Below, piece after piece: positions 23,796 through 32,165 of a stretch of DNA of 43,392 nt (position 1 is its first letter; each line of letters opens with the position of its first letter). Made by a program: the position numbers and the translations under genes. Where the stretch lies: contig CAMDZW010000031.1 in the NCBI GenBank assembly GCA_945911015.1, forward strand, positions 1-43,392, given 5' to 3'. Source of the stretch: an uncultured Propionibacteriaceae bacterium (lineage in GTDB: Bacteria > Actinomycetota > Actinomycetes > Propionibacteriales > Propionibacteriaceae). The notes under the pieces are model-generated. The model searched no databases and was not told the origin of the DNA. It worked only from the letters and a program-made list of their open reading frames with translations.

Positions 23796-23801
23796 TAGGG
23801 T
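23796..23801 (+). promoter_or_regulatory. Candidate -10 (TAGGGT) of the DUF4091 gene
   Basis: TAGGGT 41 nt before the ATG at 23843, leaving room for a leader with its TGGAG ribosome binding site. No strong -35. Confidence 0.3.
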
Positions 23802-23842
23802 GCAGAGAAATATCCCCAGTAGACCCCCGACTGGAGTTTTCG

Positions 23843-26377
23843 ATGCGCATTGCTGCCCGTCCGTCCCGCCCACCTCTCAGCCGGTGCCTGTGGGTGACCC
23901 TGCTCGCCCTGGTTGTCGTCCTGCCGATGCTGGGATCTCTCCCCGCCCGGGCCGCGGAACCGGCTCTGGTCCAGGACTGGGAGAGCGATGAAGCGGTGGC
24001 TGCGACCACGGTCTCGCTGCCCGGCCACGACGCGGTGACTCGGGTCGCGTACCCGAGCCATGGAGACAGCGGTCTGGAGTTCACCGTCGCCCCGATCGAC
24101 ACTCCTGGGGCGGTGGCCAATGCCGGGGTCACCTTGGCCCAGGACACCCCAGGGTTGCCCGACAACGACTGGTCGGGCCACGACTGGCTGGCGTGGGACT
24201 TCTGGATGCCCGAGGACTGGACCGCCACCGGGCGGATCACGGTGCGCGATGACCACGGTGTTGCCTGGGGCGGAGACTGGGACATCCGCGGGATGGGCTG
24301 GACCGCAGTCGAGATCCCCTTGACTGAACTGACCTCAGCCGGGCTCGATCTCTCCGACATCCGCTACATCAACATCTCGATCCCGCGCAGGTCCGAGCCG
24401 GTGACGGGATACTTCGACGCCCTGCGCCTGGGCGAGGGCGAGGCCGACCACAGTGCGTACGGGGATCGGGTGGTGCAGAACCTGGTCGAGCAGGCTGACT
24501 TCGCCGGCATCCTCGACCAGGTCGAGGACGAGCTCGACGACGCCCGCGACCAGCTCGGTGAGCCGGGGGCTCCGTCGTACGAGCCGATGAAGGCCTGGAT
24601 CAACCGACTGGCCGACACTGCCGCAGGCGTCCGCGACAGCCTGACCACCATCGCTGATGTCGAGGCCTACGAAGCGATGCTCGACGATCTGGCTGAGCTG
24701 AGGATCGCGCCCGAACGCCTCGGGCAGATCCTCCAACTGAGGAAGGGACAACCGGCCGGCCTGTTCGGGCTGGACACCGCTGACTCGATGAGCCTGGTCC
24801 ACCCCAAGGACCTCGGCTGGGACAGTACGGGCACGAAACCCCGCCTGGAGATGGCCCGGGGTGAAGCCGAACACCTGCAGGCGGTGGTCGTCCCGTACGG
24901 TGTCGATCTGTCCCAGGTGTCAATGAGGATTGGTGCGGTCACCGCTCCCGACGGTTCCACGCTGGATCAGGGACTGGTTGCGCAGGTGGCGCCGGTCGGG
25001 TCGCTGTACACCACGCCGACGGGTGCGTACGGCCGGGAGACCTATGTCGGATGGACTCCGGACCCGATCCGCGACGACCTCACCGAGGTGGATGTCCCGG
25101 CCGGGGATGTTCAACCCTGGTTGGTGAGTCTGGAGACCAGCCAGGACGTGGATCCCGGGGTGTACACCGTGACCGTCATCGTCAGCGCCGAGGGCGAACC
25201 GGACCGGCGGCTGTCGATCGACGTGCGGGTCTGGTCCACGGTGATCGATGCGACCTCCGAGCTGAGGACCTCCTTCCAGTTCACTCCGTGGCTGCTCAAC
25301 GACCTGTACGGGCTGGAGGACGAGGATGAACGCTGGGCGATGACGGTCAAGTACTGGGACTTCCTGGCCGAGCACAGGATCCAACCGGATCAGATCTACA
25401 CCGTCGACGGCGACCCGACCCCGAAGCCGCAGGCGGACAAGTTCGTCCCCCAGCCGGTCGAGCGGATCACCTGGATCCGTGACCACTACGGGCTCAACCA
25501 GTTCACCGCGATGTACCTGTGGCACGGTCTGTTGGACCCGGATGAGCCAGAGACGTGGGACGCCCAGATCGACGTGTGGCTTGACCAGATGGACACCGCA
25601 ATGGCTGAGTACGAGGAAGCCGGTGTCGCCGACAAGGCCGTGGTGTACGGCTTCGACGAGGTCACCGGCCCGATGCTGGAAGCCGCTCGGCACACCTTCG
25701 AGCGATTCAAGGAACGTTTCCCCGACGTGCCGATCATGACCACCCTGCGCGACGACAGCATGGGGGTGGACACCGACCTCGCGGGACTGGTCGACATCTG
25801 GGTGCCGTGGATCGACGGGTATCAGCAGGACGTGGCCGAGCGGACCCGGGAGCGGGGAGAGCAGGTCTGGTGGTACCACGCCATCTCGACGCGGTATCCG
25901 CAGCCCAACTGGTTCAATGGCTACCCCCCGATCGACTCGCGGATGCTGATGGGGCCGATGTCGCACCAGGCCGGGGTGGAGGGCATCCTCTACTACGCCA
26001 CCAACCGGTGGCTGGTCTCCGATCGGGGAGACCAGCTGTTGCTCGACGACGGCATCCTGTCGGACTGGAACCCGGCCACCTACAACGGCACCGCCGGCGA
26101 CGGATCGCTGTTCTATCCCGGCGCCGAAGGTCCGATGTCCTCGCTACGGTTGGAAAATGTCCGCGACGGGCTGGAGGACCACAGCCTGATGCAGGAGCTG
26201 AAGCGGGCCATCGCGAACCATCCCGACGCCCCACGCGGTCTGCAGGCCCGGGCCCAGAAGTTGCTCAGTGCCACTGACATCGTCACCGATTCTCGCCACT
26301 TCACCGAGGACCCGGCCGAGTACCGTGCCTGGCGTGGAGAGGTCGGCCGGACTCTCGAACTGCTGGCGAAGTTCTGA
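23843..26377 (+). CDS. Secreted DUF4091 / GH123-like glycoside hydrolase
   Basis: An 844-aa exported protein. The signal peptide spans residues 1-37, ending PARAAEP. An N-terminal beta-sandwich (about 40-200, EDWTATGRITVRDDHG and MGWTAVEIPL) resembles carbohydrate-binding domains. A helical linker follows (EQADFAGILDQVEDELDDAR). A second beta-domain precedes the DUF4091/GH123-like catalytic region at about 470-800, with VYGFDEV, WVPWIDGYQ, VWWYHAIS and HQAGVEGILYYATNRW, then the closing ENVRDGLEDHSLMQELKRA helix that is characteristic of DUF4091 proteins. GH123 enzymes act on beta-N-acetylgalactosaminides, so an amino-sugar polymer is a fair guess. ATG 23843 has TGGAG 7 nt upstream. It belongs with the upstream Gfo/Idh/MocA gene and the AraC regulator. 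Confidence 0.82.
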   Translation: MRIAARPSRPPLSRCLWVTLLALVVVLPMLGSLPARAAEPALVQDWESDEAVAATTVSLPGHDAVTRVAYPSHGDSGLEFTVAPIDTPGAVANAGVTLAQDTPGLPDNDWSGHDWLAWDFWMPEDWTATGRITVRDDHGVAWGGDWDIRGMGWTAVEIPLTELTSAGLDLSDIRYINISIPRRSEPVTGYFDALRLGEGEADHSAYGDRVVQNLVEQADFAGILDQVEDELDDARDQLGEPGAPSYEPMKAWINRLADTAAGVRDSLTTIADVEAYEAMLDDLAELRIAPERLGQILQLRKGQPAGLFGLDTADSMSLVHPKDLGWDSTGTKPRLEMARGEAEHLQAVVVPYGVDLSQVSMRIGAVTAPDGSTLDQGLVAQVAPVGSLYTTPTGAYGRETYVGWTPDPIRDDLTEVDVPAGDVQPWLVSLETSQDVDPGVYTVTVIVSAEGEPDRRLSIDVRVWSTVIDATSELRTSFQFTPWLLNDLYGLEDEDERWAMTVKYWDFLAEHRIQPDQIYTVDGDPTPKPQADKFVPQPVERITWIRDHYGLNQFTAMYLWHGLLDPDEPETWDAQIDVWLDQMDTAMAEYEEAGVADKAVVYGFDEVTGPMLEAARHTFERFKERFPDVPIMTTLRDDSMGVDTDLAGLVDIWVPWIDGYQQDVAERTRERGEQVWWYHAISTRYPQPNWFNGYPPIDSRMLMGPMSHQAGVEGILYYATNRWLVSDRGDQLLLDDGILSDWNPATYNGTAGDGSLFYPGAEGPMSSLRLENVRDGLEDHSLMQELKRAIANHPDAPRGLQARAQKLLSATDIVTDSRHFTEDPAEYRAWRGEVGRTLELLAKF

Positions 26378-26462
26378 GCACGACCGACCCCCTGTGCCCT
26401 CCCGGCCGAGGGCCGTGGGTGCGGCCTGGGAGCCGGAGCTGGGGGCGTGGGTCAGGTCGTGC
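26378..26462. terminator. Bidirectional terminator-like inverted repeat
   Basis: GCACGACCGACCC (26378-26390) pairs with GGGTCAGGTCGTGC (26449-26462) apart from one bulge. The left arm starts right after the glycosidase stop and the right arm includes the ABC exporter stop. The 58-nt interior is GC-rich and can fold further (for example CTCCC / GGGAG). Confidence 0.55.
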
Positions 26463-28323
26463 GGTGGGCCACCCAGGAGCGGTGGAGACCGGCGTAGATG
26501 CCGTCGGGGAGTCCGACCAGCTCGGCATGGGTGCCCTGCTCGACCAGGTGACCCTGGTCCAGGACGAGGATGGTGTCGGCACGCTCGGCAGTCGACAGCC
26601 GGTGCGCGATGGTGATGGTCGTACGGCCCCGGGCCAGTCCCTCGATCGCTTGCTGCAAACGGACATCGGCGGCCGGGTCGACCGCACTGGTGGCCTCGTC
26701 GAGCACGATCACATCCGGATCGGCCAGATAGGCACGGGCCAGTGAGACCAGCTGCCTTTCGCCGGCGCTGAGGGATTCACCACGCTGGCCGACCGGTGTG
26801 GCCAAGCCGCGTTCGAGACGGTCCAGCCAGTCGCCCAGACCGAGCTCGACCATGGCGTTCCGCATCTCGTCCTCGGTCGCGGAAGGCTTGCCGTACAGCA
26901 GGTTCCCGGCGATGGTGGTGTCGAAGAGGAACCCTTCCTGAGGCACCATGACGACCCGTAGGCGCAGACTGTCGAAGGTGATCCGATCCAGCCGCTGGCC
27001 ACCGATCAACACCGAGCCGCTGACCGGGTCCATCATCCGGGTGACCAGTTTTGCCAGGGTCGTCTTGCCGCTTCCGGTTTCGCCGACGATCGCGATGTGG
27101 CTGGTGGCCGGAATCTCGATGGTCAACCCGTGCAGGACTTCCGGACCGTCGGGGTAGGAATACCGCAGGTCATGGACCGACACATTGAGCGGCCCCTCCG
27201 GCAGGGTCACCGCATCCGGCTCCGGGTCGAGACGTTCGCCGGTCTTGGGGTCGATCGCGCCACCGGGATCGGTGACATCGGCCGGGGTGTCGAGGATGCC
27301 GAGCACACGGCGCCAGCCGGCGACCGCGTTCTGGGCCTCGGTCAGCATTTCGATGCCCATCCGCACCGGCTGGGAGAACAACGACACCAAGAAGATGAAG
27401 GCCACGAGCTGACCGGCGGTCAGGTTGACGTCGATGCCAAGGGCGCCGGTCCCGAGGAACACGCCGACCACGATCACCACGGCGGTCGCGACACCGTCGG
27501 CGGTCTCGGACAGCATGAACGACAGCGACTGTGGCTTCAACACCCGGAACTGGGCGTCGCGGACATTCTTGATGTGCTGGCGGTTGCGGTCCCGGTTGGC
27601 GCCGGTGATCCCGTACGCCCGCAGGGTGGCGGCACCGACGAGGGATTCCGAGACTCCACCGAGGAGGCGGCCGACCATGGTCCGCACCCGTTGGTAACGG
27701 GCCCGGATCAGACGCTGCACCATCGTCATCAGCAGCAGGACCGGGATGTAGCAGATCCATACGGTCAGGGCGAGCAGTGGCGAGTAGATGACCATGACGA
27801 CCGTGGCGATGACGACCTGCAGGCTCATCACCACCAGCATGATTCCGCCGAAGGACATGAACTGGCTGACCGTGTCGACATCGCTGGTGACCCGCGACAC
27901 CAGTGCGCCACGCTGTTCGGTGCCCTGGGTGAGCAGCGACAGGTCATGGATGTGGCGGAAGGCCCGCTTGCGCAGAGTGACCAGGGCAGTCTCGGCCATC
28001 CGGAACAGCCGACGGTTCATCAAGACGTTGCACGAGGCGGTCAGCACCAGCACGGCCCCGGCGATGATGCAGGCCTTCACCACGAAGCTGACATCGGGCA
28101 CCTCGGGGGCGATGATCCCCCGGTCGAGGACGTTCTGCACGGCGACCGGGACGACCACCTTGCCCACGGTGGCCAGAGCGGCCAGGGCAAGGGTGATCCA
28201 GATCCCCTTCAGTGCGGCCGGGGTCAGGGCCAGACCACGCCGTACGGTGGCCAGGGTTCCTTCGTCGTTGGACTCCTCACCGCCGATCCGGGACGAACTC
28301 TTCTCCGGCGCCGTGGTGCTCAC
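26452..28323 (-). CDS. ABC exporter subunit with canonical catalytic site
   Basis: A 623-aa half-transporter with a six-helix transmembrane domain (about 40-330) fused to a nucleotide-binding domain (about 375-615). It carries Walker A GETGSGKTT, Walker B IVLDEATSAVD with the catalytic Glu, and an intact H-loop TIAHRLST, but its signature is LSAGERQ rather than LSGGQ. This is the expected pattern for the partner of a degenerate-site subunit in heterodimeric exporters. GTG 28323 overlaps the upstream subunit's stop (GTGA), so the pair is translationally coupled. The substrate is unknown; drugs, lipids or peptides are the usual choices. Its stop lies within the inverted repeat shared with the convergent glycosidase gene. 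Confidence 0.93.
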   Translation of the reverse strand: MSTTAPEKSSSRIGGEESNDEGTLATVRRGLALTPAALKGIWITLALAALATVGKVVVPVAVQNVLDRGIIAPEVPDVSFVVKACIIAGAVLVLTASCNVLMNRRLFRMAETALVTLRKRAFRHIHDLSLLTQGTEQRGALVSRVTSDVDTVSQFMSFGGIMLVVMSLQVVIATVVMVIYSPLLALTVWICYIPVLLLMTMVQRLIRARYQRVRTMVGRLLGGVSESLVGAATLRAYGITGANRDRNRQHIKNVRDAQFRVLKPQSLSFMLSETADGVATAVVIVVGVFLGTGALGIDVNLTAGQLVAFIFLVSLFSQPVRMGIEMLTEAQNAVAGWRRVLGILDTPADVTDPGGAIDPKTGERLDPEPDAVTLPEGPLNVSVHDLRYSYPDGPEVLHGLTIEIPATSHIAIVGETGSGKTTLAKLVTRMMDPVSGSVLIGGQRLDRITFDSLRLRVVMVPQEGFLFDTTIAGNLLYGKPSATEDEMRNAMVELGLGDWLDRLERGLATPVGQRGESLSAGERQLVSLARAYLADPDVIVLDEATSAVDPAADVRLQQAIEGLARGRTTITIAHRLSTAERADTILVLDQGHLVEQGTHAELVGLPDGIYAGLHRSWVAHRTT

Positions 28324-30230
28324 CGTGCCTCCTCCACGTCCAGGGCTTCGGCCGCCTGCCCTTCGAGTAACGCATCGGAGATCGCCGCTTCTTCATAGGC
28401 GTCGACCAGAGCCCGGTAGGAGGCGACCGATCCGTGCAGCTCCTCGTGCGGGCCCTGGGCCACGATCCGGCCGTCGTCGACGAAGAGCACTTCGTCGGCC
28501 AGTGAGATCGTCGACTTGCGGTAGGCGATCACCAGCAAGGTCGAATCGGTCATCTCGCGGCGGATGCCGTCCAGGATCGCCAACTCCACACTCGGGTCGC
28601 ACGCGCTGGTGGCGTCGTCAAGGATCAGCAGCTTGGGCCGACGTGCCAGTGCCCGGGCCAGGGCGATCCGCTGTCGCTGACCACCCGACAGTGAGCCACC
28701 TCGCTCACCCAGCTCGGTGTCGAGTCCGTCCGGCAGTGACCGGACGAAGGAGGCCGCCTGGGCGGTCTCGAGCGCCCACCAGAGGGTGGCCTCGTCGATG
28801 TCCTCACCCAGGGTGACGTTGTCCCGTACGGTGTCGTCGAAGATGAAGGCTTGCTGCAGGACCAGGGCGACATCGGCGGTCAGGGCCGCGGCGGAGAGAT
28901 CGGTCAGGTCGACACCGTCCAGGCAGACCCGGCCACCCGAGGGGTCGACCAGGCGGGCCGCGAGCATCGCGATGGTGGACTTGCCGCTACCGGTCGGTCC
29001 GACCACCGCAAGGGTGCGGCGCCCGGCCTGCGGGTCGGCGATGAACGAGACCTCGTGGACGGCGTGGACCCGGCGGGGGTGGGTGTCCTCGTCGCCGCCG
29101 ACCAGGGTGGCCGGATCGTCGTGGTACTCGAAGTCGACCTGCTCGAAGGACAGCACTCCCGGCCCGGGTGGGAGTGTCTGCGCCCCATAGGTCTGGGTGT
29201 CGGTGACGGTCAGGATCTTCTCCACGCGGGCGCCACCGACGACCGTGCGGGACAGGTCGCCCAGCACCCAGCCGAATGAGCGGATCGGCAGCGACATCAA
29301 GGTGAACAGGTACGCGACCTCGACCAGGTTGCCGGTGGTGAGGTGACCGTGGGAGATCCGCCAGGCGCCGAGTGCGGCGACCACGAGGATGCCGATGTTG
29401 GGAAGTGCATCGATCATCGGATCGAACCAGCCGCGGACATAGCCGAAGCGCACTCCGTTGTCGCGCAGCGCATCAGCGCTCCGGTTGAACCGGACGTCCT
29501 CAGTGTCCTCGCGGCCCAACGACTTGACGACATGGGCCCCGTCGAAGGATTCGTGGGCGATCTCGGACACTTCGGCGCGCAGCCGCTGCGACTCGATCGC
29601 GATCGGTGCAGCGAACCGCTGGAAGGCGATGTTCATCACGATCAGCAGACCGATGACGCCGACCATGACGAGCAGGAGCACGGCATCGATCTGGGCCACC
29701 ACGACGGTGGCGTAGACGATCATGAAGATCGTGGCGAGGGCGAAGGGGAACGGTGCCATGGCGAAGAAGGTCGCCTCGACATCGGAGTACATCGAGCTGA
29801 GCAGGGTGCCGGTCGACTGGCGCCGGTGCCACAACAACGGGACGCGGGCGTAGACGTCGACCAGCCGGTTGCGGTAGGTCTGGAACAGGGAGTACTGGGT
29901 GGCTGCGGCGAGGGCGCGGCGCATCGCGACCGTGACGGCCCGCAGGACGGCAATGCCGATGATCAGCAGGACACCGGAGGCCAGTGCGGCACGAAGTGGT
30001 TCGCCGGCTGCGAAGGAGGGGACGACCACGTCCTCGGTGACATCACCGATCACGGTCGAGGTCGCGATCTGGAGCACGGAGAAGAGCATGGCCCCGACCA
30101 CGGCAAGGCTGAACCACCCCTTGTGCTCCCAGGACCCGATCAGCAGACGTTTCAGACCGGGGAGGAGCACGGCCGTTCGATCCGGTCGAGGCCGCGGGGT
30201 GGTGCGGGCGGAAGTGTGTGGGTTCGTCAT
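28320..30230 (-). CDS. ABC exporter subunit with degenerate ATP site residues
   Basis: A 636-aa half-transporter: six TM helices (about 45-335) and a nucleotide-binding domain. Walker A is GPTGSGKST and the signature LSGGQRQR is canonical, but Walker B reads LLILDDATSACD (catalytic Glu replaced by Asp) and the H-loop reads IAYRKST (His replaced by Tyr). Both changes disable hydrolysis in its own site, as in heterodimeric exporters such as TM287/288. I chose ATG 30230 because GGAAGG lies 5 nt upstream; the frame extends to 30269 without a better start. First gene of the two-gene operon. TACGAT at 30243-30248 could be its -10. Confidence 0.93.
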   Translation of the reverse strand: MTNPHTSARTTPRPRPDRTAVLLPGLKRLLIGSWEHKGWFSLAVVGAMLFSVLQIATSTVIGDVTEDVVVPSFAAGEPLRAALASGVLLIIGIAVLRAVTVAMRRALAAATQYSLFQTYRNRLVDVYARVPLLWHRRQSTGTLLSSMYSDVEATFFAMAPFPFALATIFMIVYATVVVAQIDAVLLLVMVGVIGLLIVMNIAFQRFAAPIAIESQRLRAEVSEIAHESFDGAHVVKSLGREDTEDVRFNRSADALRDNGVRFGYVRGWFDPMIDALPNIGILVVAALGAWRISHGHLTTGNLVEVAYLFTLMSLPIRSFGWVLGDLSRTVVGGARVEKILTVTDTQTYGAQTLPPGPGVLSFEQVDFEYHDDPATLVGGDEDTHPRRVHAVHEVSFIADPQAGRRTLAVVGPTGSGKSTIAMLAARLVDPSGGRVCLDGVDLTDLSAAALTADVALVLQQAFIFDDTVRDNVTLGEDIDEATLWWALETAQAASFVRSLPDGLDTELGERGGSLSGGQRQRIALARALARRPKLLILDDATSACDPSVELAILDGIRREMTDSTLLVIAYRKSTISLADEVLFVDDGRIVAQGPHEELHGSVASYRALVDAYEEAAISDALLEGQAAEALDVEEAR

Positions 30231-30340
30231 GGCAGCCTTCCCATCGTAAGCCCTTTTGAAACCTGCCAACTCTCGGCTCGGTCATCTTTCCACCAGGGAC
30301 GGACCCTACTCATGTCATTATTCCTCGAGGAGGTGGGTCT

Positions 30341-31004
30341 GTGACGATCATCGTGCTCGGCTTGTGCGTCATCGGGGCCGTGGTGTGGGCTGTGGTCTCG
30401 TTGAAGAAGTTGGCCCGCAAACAGAAGCTCGAGAGTCAGGCGAAGCACGCGCTCGGCATCGCGGAGTTCGAGGCGACACCGGAGTTCACCCGTCGGATCG
30501 AGCAGTTCAGCGTGCCCCCTTTCGGGGTCGGCTTCCACCGGAGGCTGTCGTCGCTGTCGTACGCCCGGCCGCGGGGCCAGAACGCCTGGTTGGGCTGGTA
30601 CAACGCCACCGAGGACGACGTGGTTGGCATTGACCTGCCGCGGCCGCTGCCGTGGTTGTGGCTGGGCACCGGACAGGTGCGTACGGGGGTACGTGGCCGT
30701 GATCTGCCCGGTCCGGCCGGGTTGGTCGTGCGTGGCGACGGCGAACGGTTCGCCGCCACCGTGCTGCCGCTGATTGACCCCCCTGTTGCCGCCGCTGGCG
30801 ATGGCCGGGGCAGGGGTGATCGACCTCAGCATCGACCGAGATGCCCTGATTGCGTTGTCGGGGCCGCCGGTCACTGATCAGATGCGGTTTGCCGCCTGGC
30901 TGGACCAGCTGGCGGCGATTGCCCAGGCCTCCCGGTTCGTGGAGTTGGTGCCCGGGCAGGTGTGGCGGCGGCTTGTCGGTCCGGTGGGACCCGATGATGG
31001 TTGA
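30341..31004 (+). pseudogene. Frameshifted membrane-anchored protein of unknown function
   Basis: The first frame from GTG 30341 (GAGGAGG 8 nt upstream) gives one N-terminal transmembrane helix, a basic KKLARKQK stretch and a soluble domain (LSYARPRGQNAWLGWYNATE, LPWLWLGTGQVR). Coding character stops after VLPLI near 30775. From there the natural continuation is in another frame: LTPLLPPLAMAGAGVIDLSI then DRDALIALSGPPVTDQM, ending at the TGA 31002-31004. The switch occurs around a run of six C at 30778-30783. A one-base indel, real or a sequencing error, would restore one protein of about 220 aa. I recognise no family. It is divergent from the ABC exporter and lies 38 nt before another membrane protein gene. 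Confidence 0.65.
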
Positions 31005-31042
31005 CTGGGTTCACCCCTGACCTCTCCACGAAGGGACCGACC

Positions 31043-31942
31043 ATGGGAACCAAACCGGTTGTAGCCGTCGGACAGACCATCCTCTTCCAACTCGTCGGCA
31101 TCGCCGCCTGGTGCTGGGCGACCGGAAAGGCGATCAGGATCCACGGTGGCTCCGGTGAGATCACCGCCTCCTGGCTCGGCATCCTGCTCATCGGTGTCGT
31201 CGCCGCAGCGATCGTCGGACTGGCGGGGACCGCGACCAAACACTCCGCGGCCGGCCTGATTGTGGTCGGGGTGATTCATGTCGTCGCGGCGGCCGTGATG
31301 ATTCTCGCCCCGGTAAGGATCAGCGGCACGGTCAACCCGATGTTCGAGCTGGCCGGGAGAATGCGTCGGATCAGCCAAGAGCTGTCGGACGGTCTGATGA
31401 TGTTCACCGCAAGCGGCACAGGCCTGATCCTCGGTGCAGTGATGATCGGCCTGGGCATTGCCCTGCAGCCCCGTCGGCAGCCGGCTGCCGGCCACTCATC
31501 GTCGGGCCGGGCCATCGTGTTCGGCGCGATTGCGGCTGCTCTGGGCGTCGGTGTCCTGTTGGCGAGCGGGCAGGCGTACGTGCAGATCTTCATGTTCATG
31601 CAGTCCTCGCCAGGTCCAGCCTTGATCTCCCTCCTCTGCGCCGCTGGTGTTGCGGTGTGCTTCGCCGTGATGCGTGGAGCTCGGACCGGCGGGCTCGTCC
31701 TCGCGGCGACGATGCTCGTGTGCGGTCTGTTCGCGACCTCGCCCAGGACCATCGTCAGCATCGGTGTGCCACATCAACTGACCTCCGCCTTCGTCACCTT
31801 GGGCAGTAGCGGTGCCTTCGTCATGTGTGGGGTGGCGATTGCGGTGCTCTGCCGCACCGCACGGGCAGCCGAGGCGCCGATGTCGTGGTACGGGTCTGCG
31901 CCGGAAGGCTACGGCGCTCCTGGGACGCCGAGCGGCCAGTAG
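31043..31942 (+). CDS. Multi-pass membrane protein of unknown function
   Basis: A 299-aa hydrophobic protein with about eight transmembrane helices (for example around 8-26, 38-58, 66-90, 120-142, 158-178, 190-208, 215-232 and 250-272) and a short C-terminal tail rich in Gly, Pro and Ser (WYGSAPEGYGAPGTP). No conserved charged motif or family signature was recognised. ATG 31043 is chosen because AAGGGA lies 7 nt upstream; the frame extends to 31001. It follows the frameshifted membrane-anchored gene by 38 nt and may share a transcript with it. A 9-bp inverted repeat downstream probably ends the message. Confidence 0.65.
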   Translation: MGTKPVVAVGQTILFQLVGIAAWCWATGKAIRIHGGSGEITASWLGILLIGVVAAAIVGLAGTATKHSAAGLIVVGVIHVVAAAVMILAPVRISGTVNPMFELAGRMRRISQELSDGLMMFTASGTGLILGAVMIGLGIALQPRRQPAAGHSSSGRAIVFGAIAAALGVGVLLASGQAYVQIFMFMQSSPGPALISLLCAAGVAVCFAVMRGARTGGLVLAATMLVCGLFATSPRTIVSIGVPHQLTSAFVTLGSSGAFVMCGVAIAVLCRTARAAEAPMSWYGSAPEGYGAPGTPSGQ

Positions 31943-32019
31943 TGAGCGGGTCAGATCCGTCGACAGTCGGTCCACCCTCAACGGATTCAATTCCTGACAT
32001 CGCTGGCATGTAGCCATTT

Positions 32020-32047
32020 TCGGACATCCGCGTTGTCAGATGTCCGA
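32020..32047 (+). terminator. Terminator-like inverted repeat after the membrane protein gene
   Basis: Perfect 9-bp arms TCGGACATC / GATGTCCGA with a 10-nt loop, about 80 nt after the stop at 31942. The rest of the 31943-32165 gap has short CAGCGG-rich repeats and no supported gene. Confidence 0.5.
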
Positions 32048-32165
32048 TTCTGGCTGGTCATCGCGTTGTTCGTGAATCAACCTGCCGAGGGCCGACGCAC
32101 CAGCTCAGCGACAGCGGCACCAACTCAGCGGCAACCAGGCCAGCGACAGCAGCGGGGGCACACGA

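Noticed and set aside
23575..24360. Minus-strand ORF opposite the DUF4091 gene start
   Set aside because: It reads antisense through repeats and the signal-peptide region, with no family match; explained by high GC.
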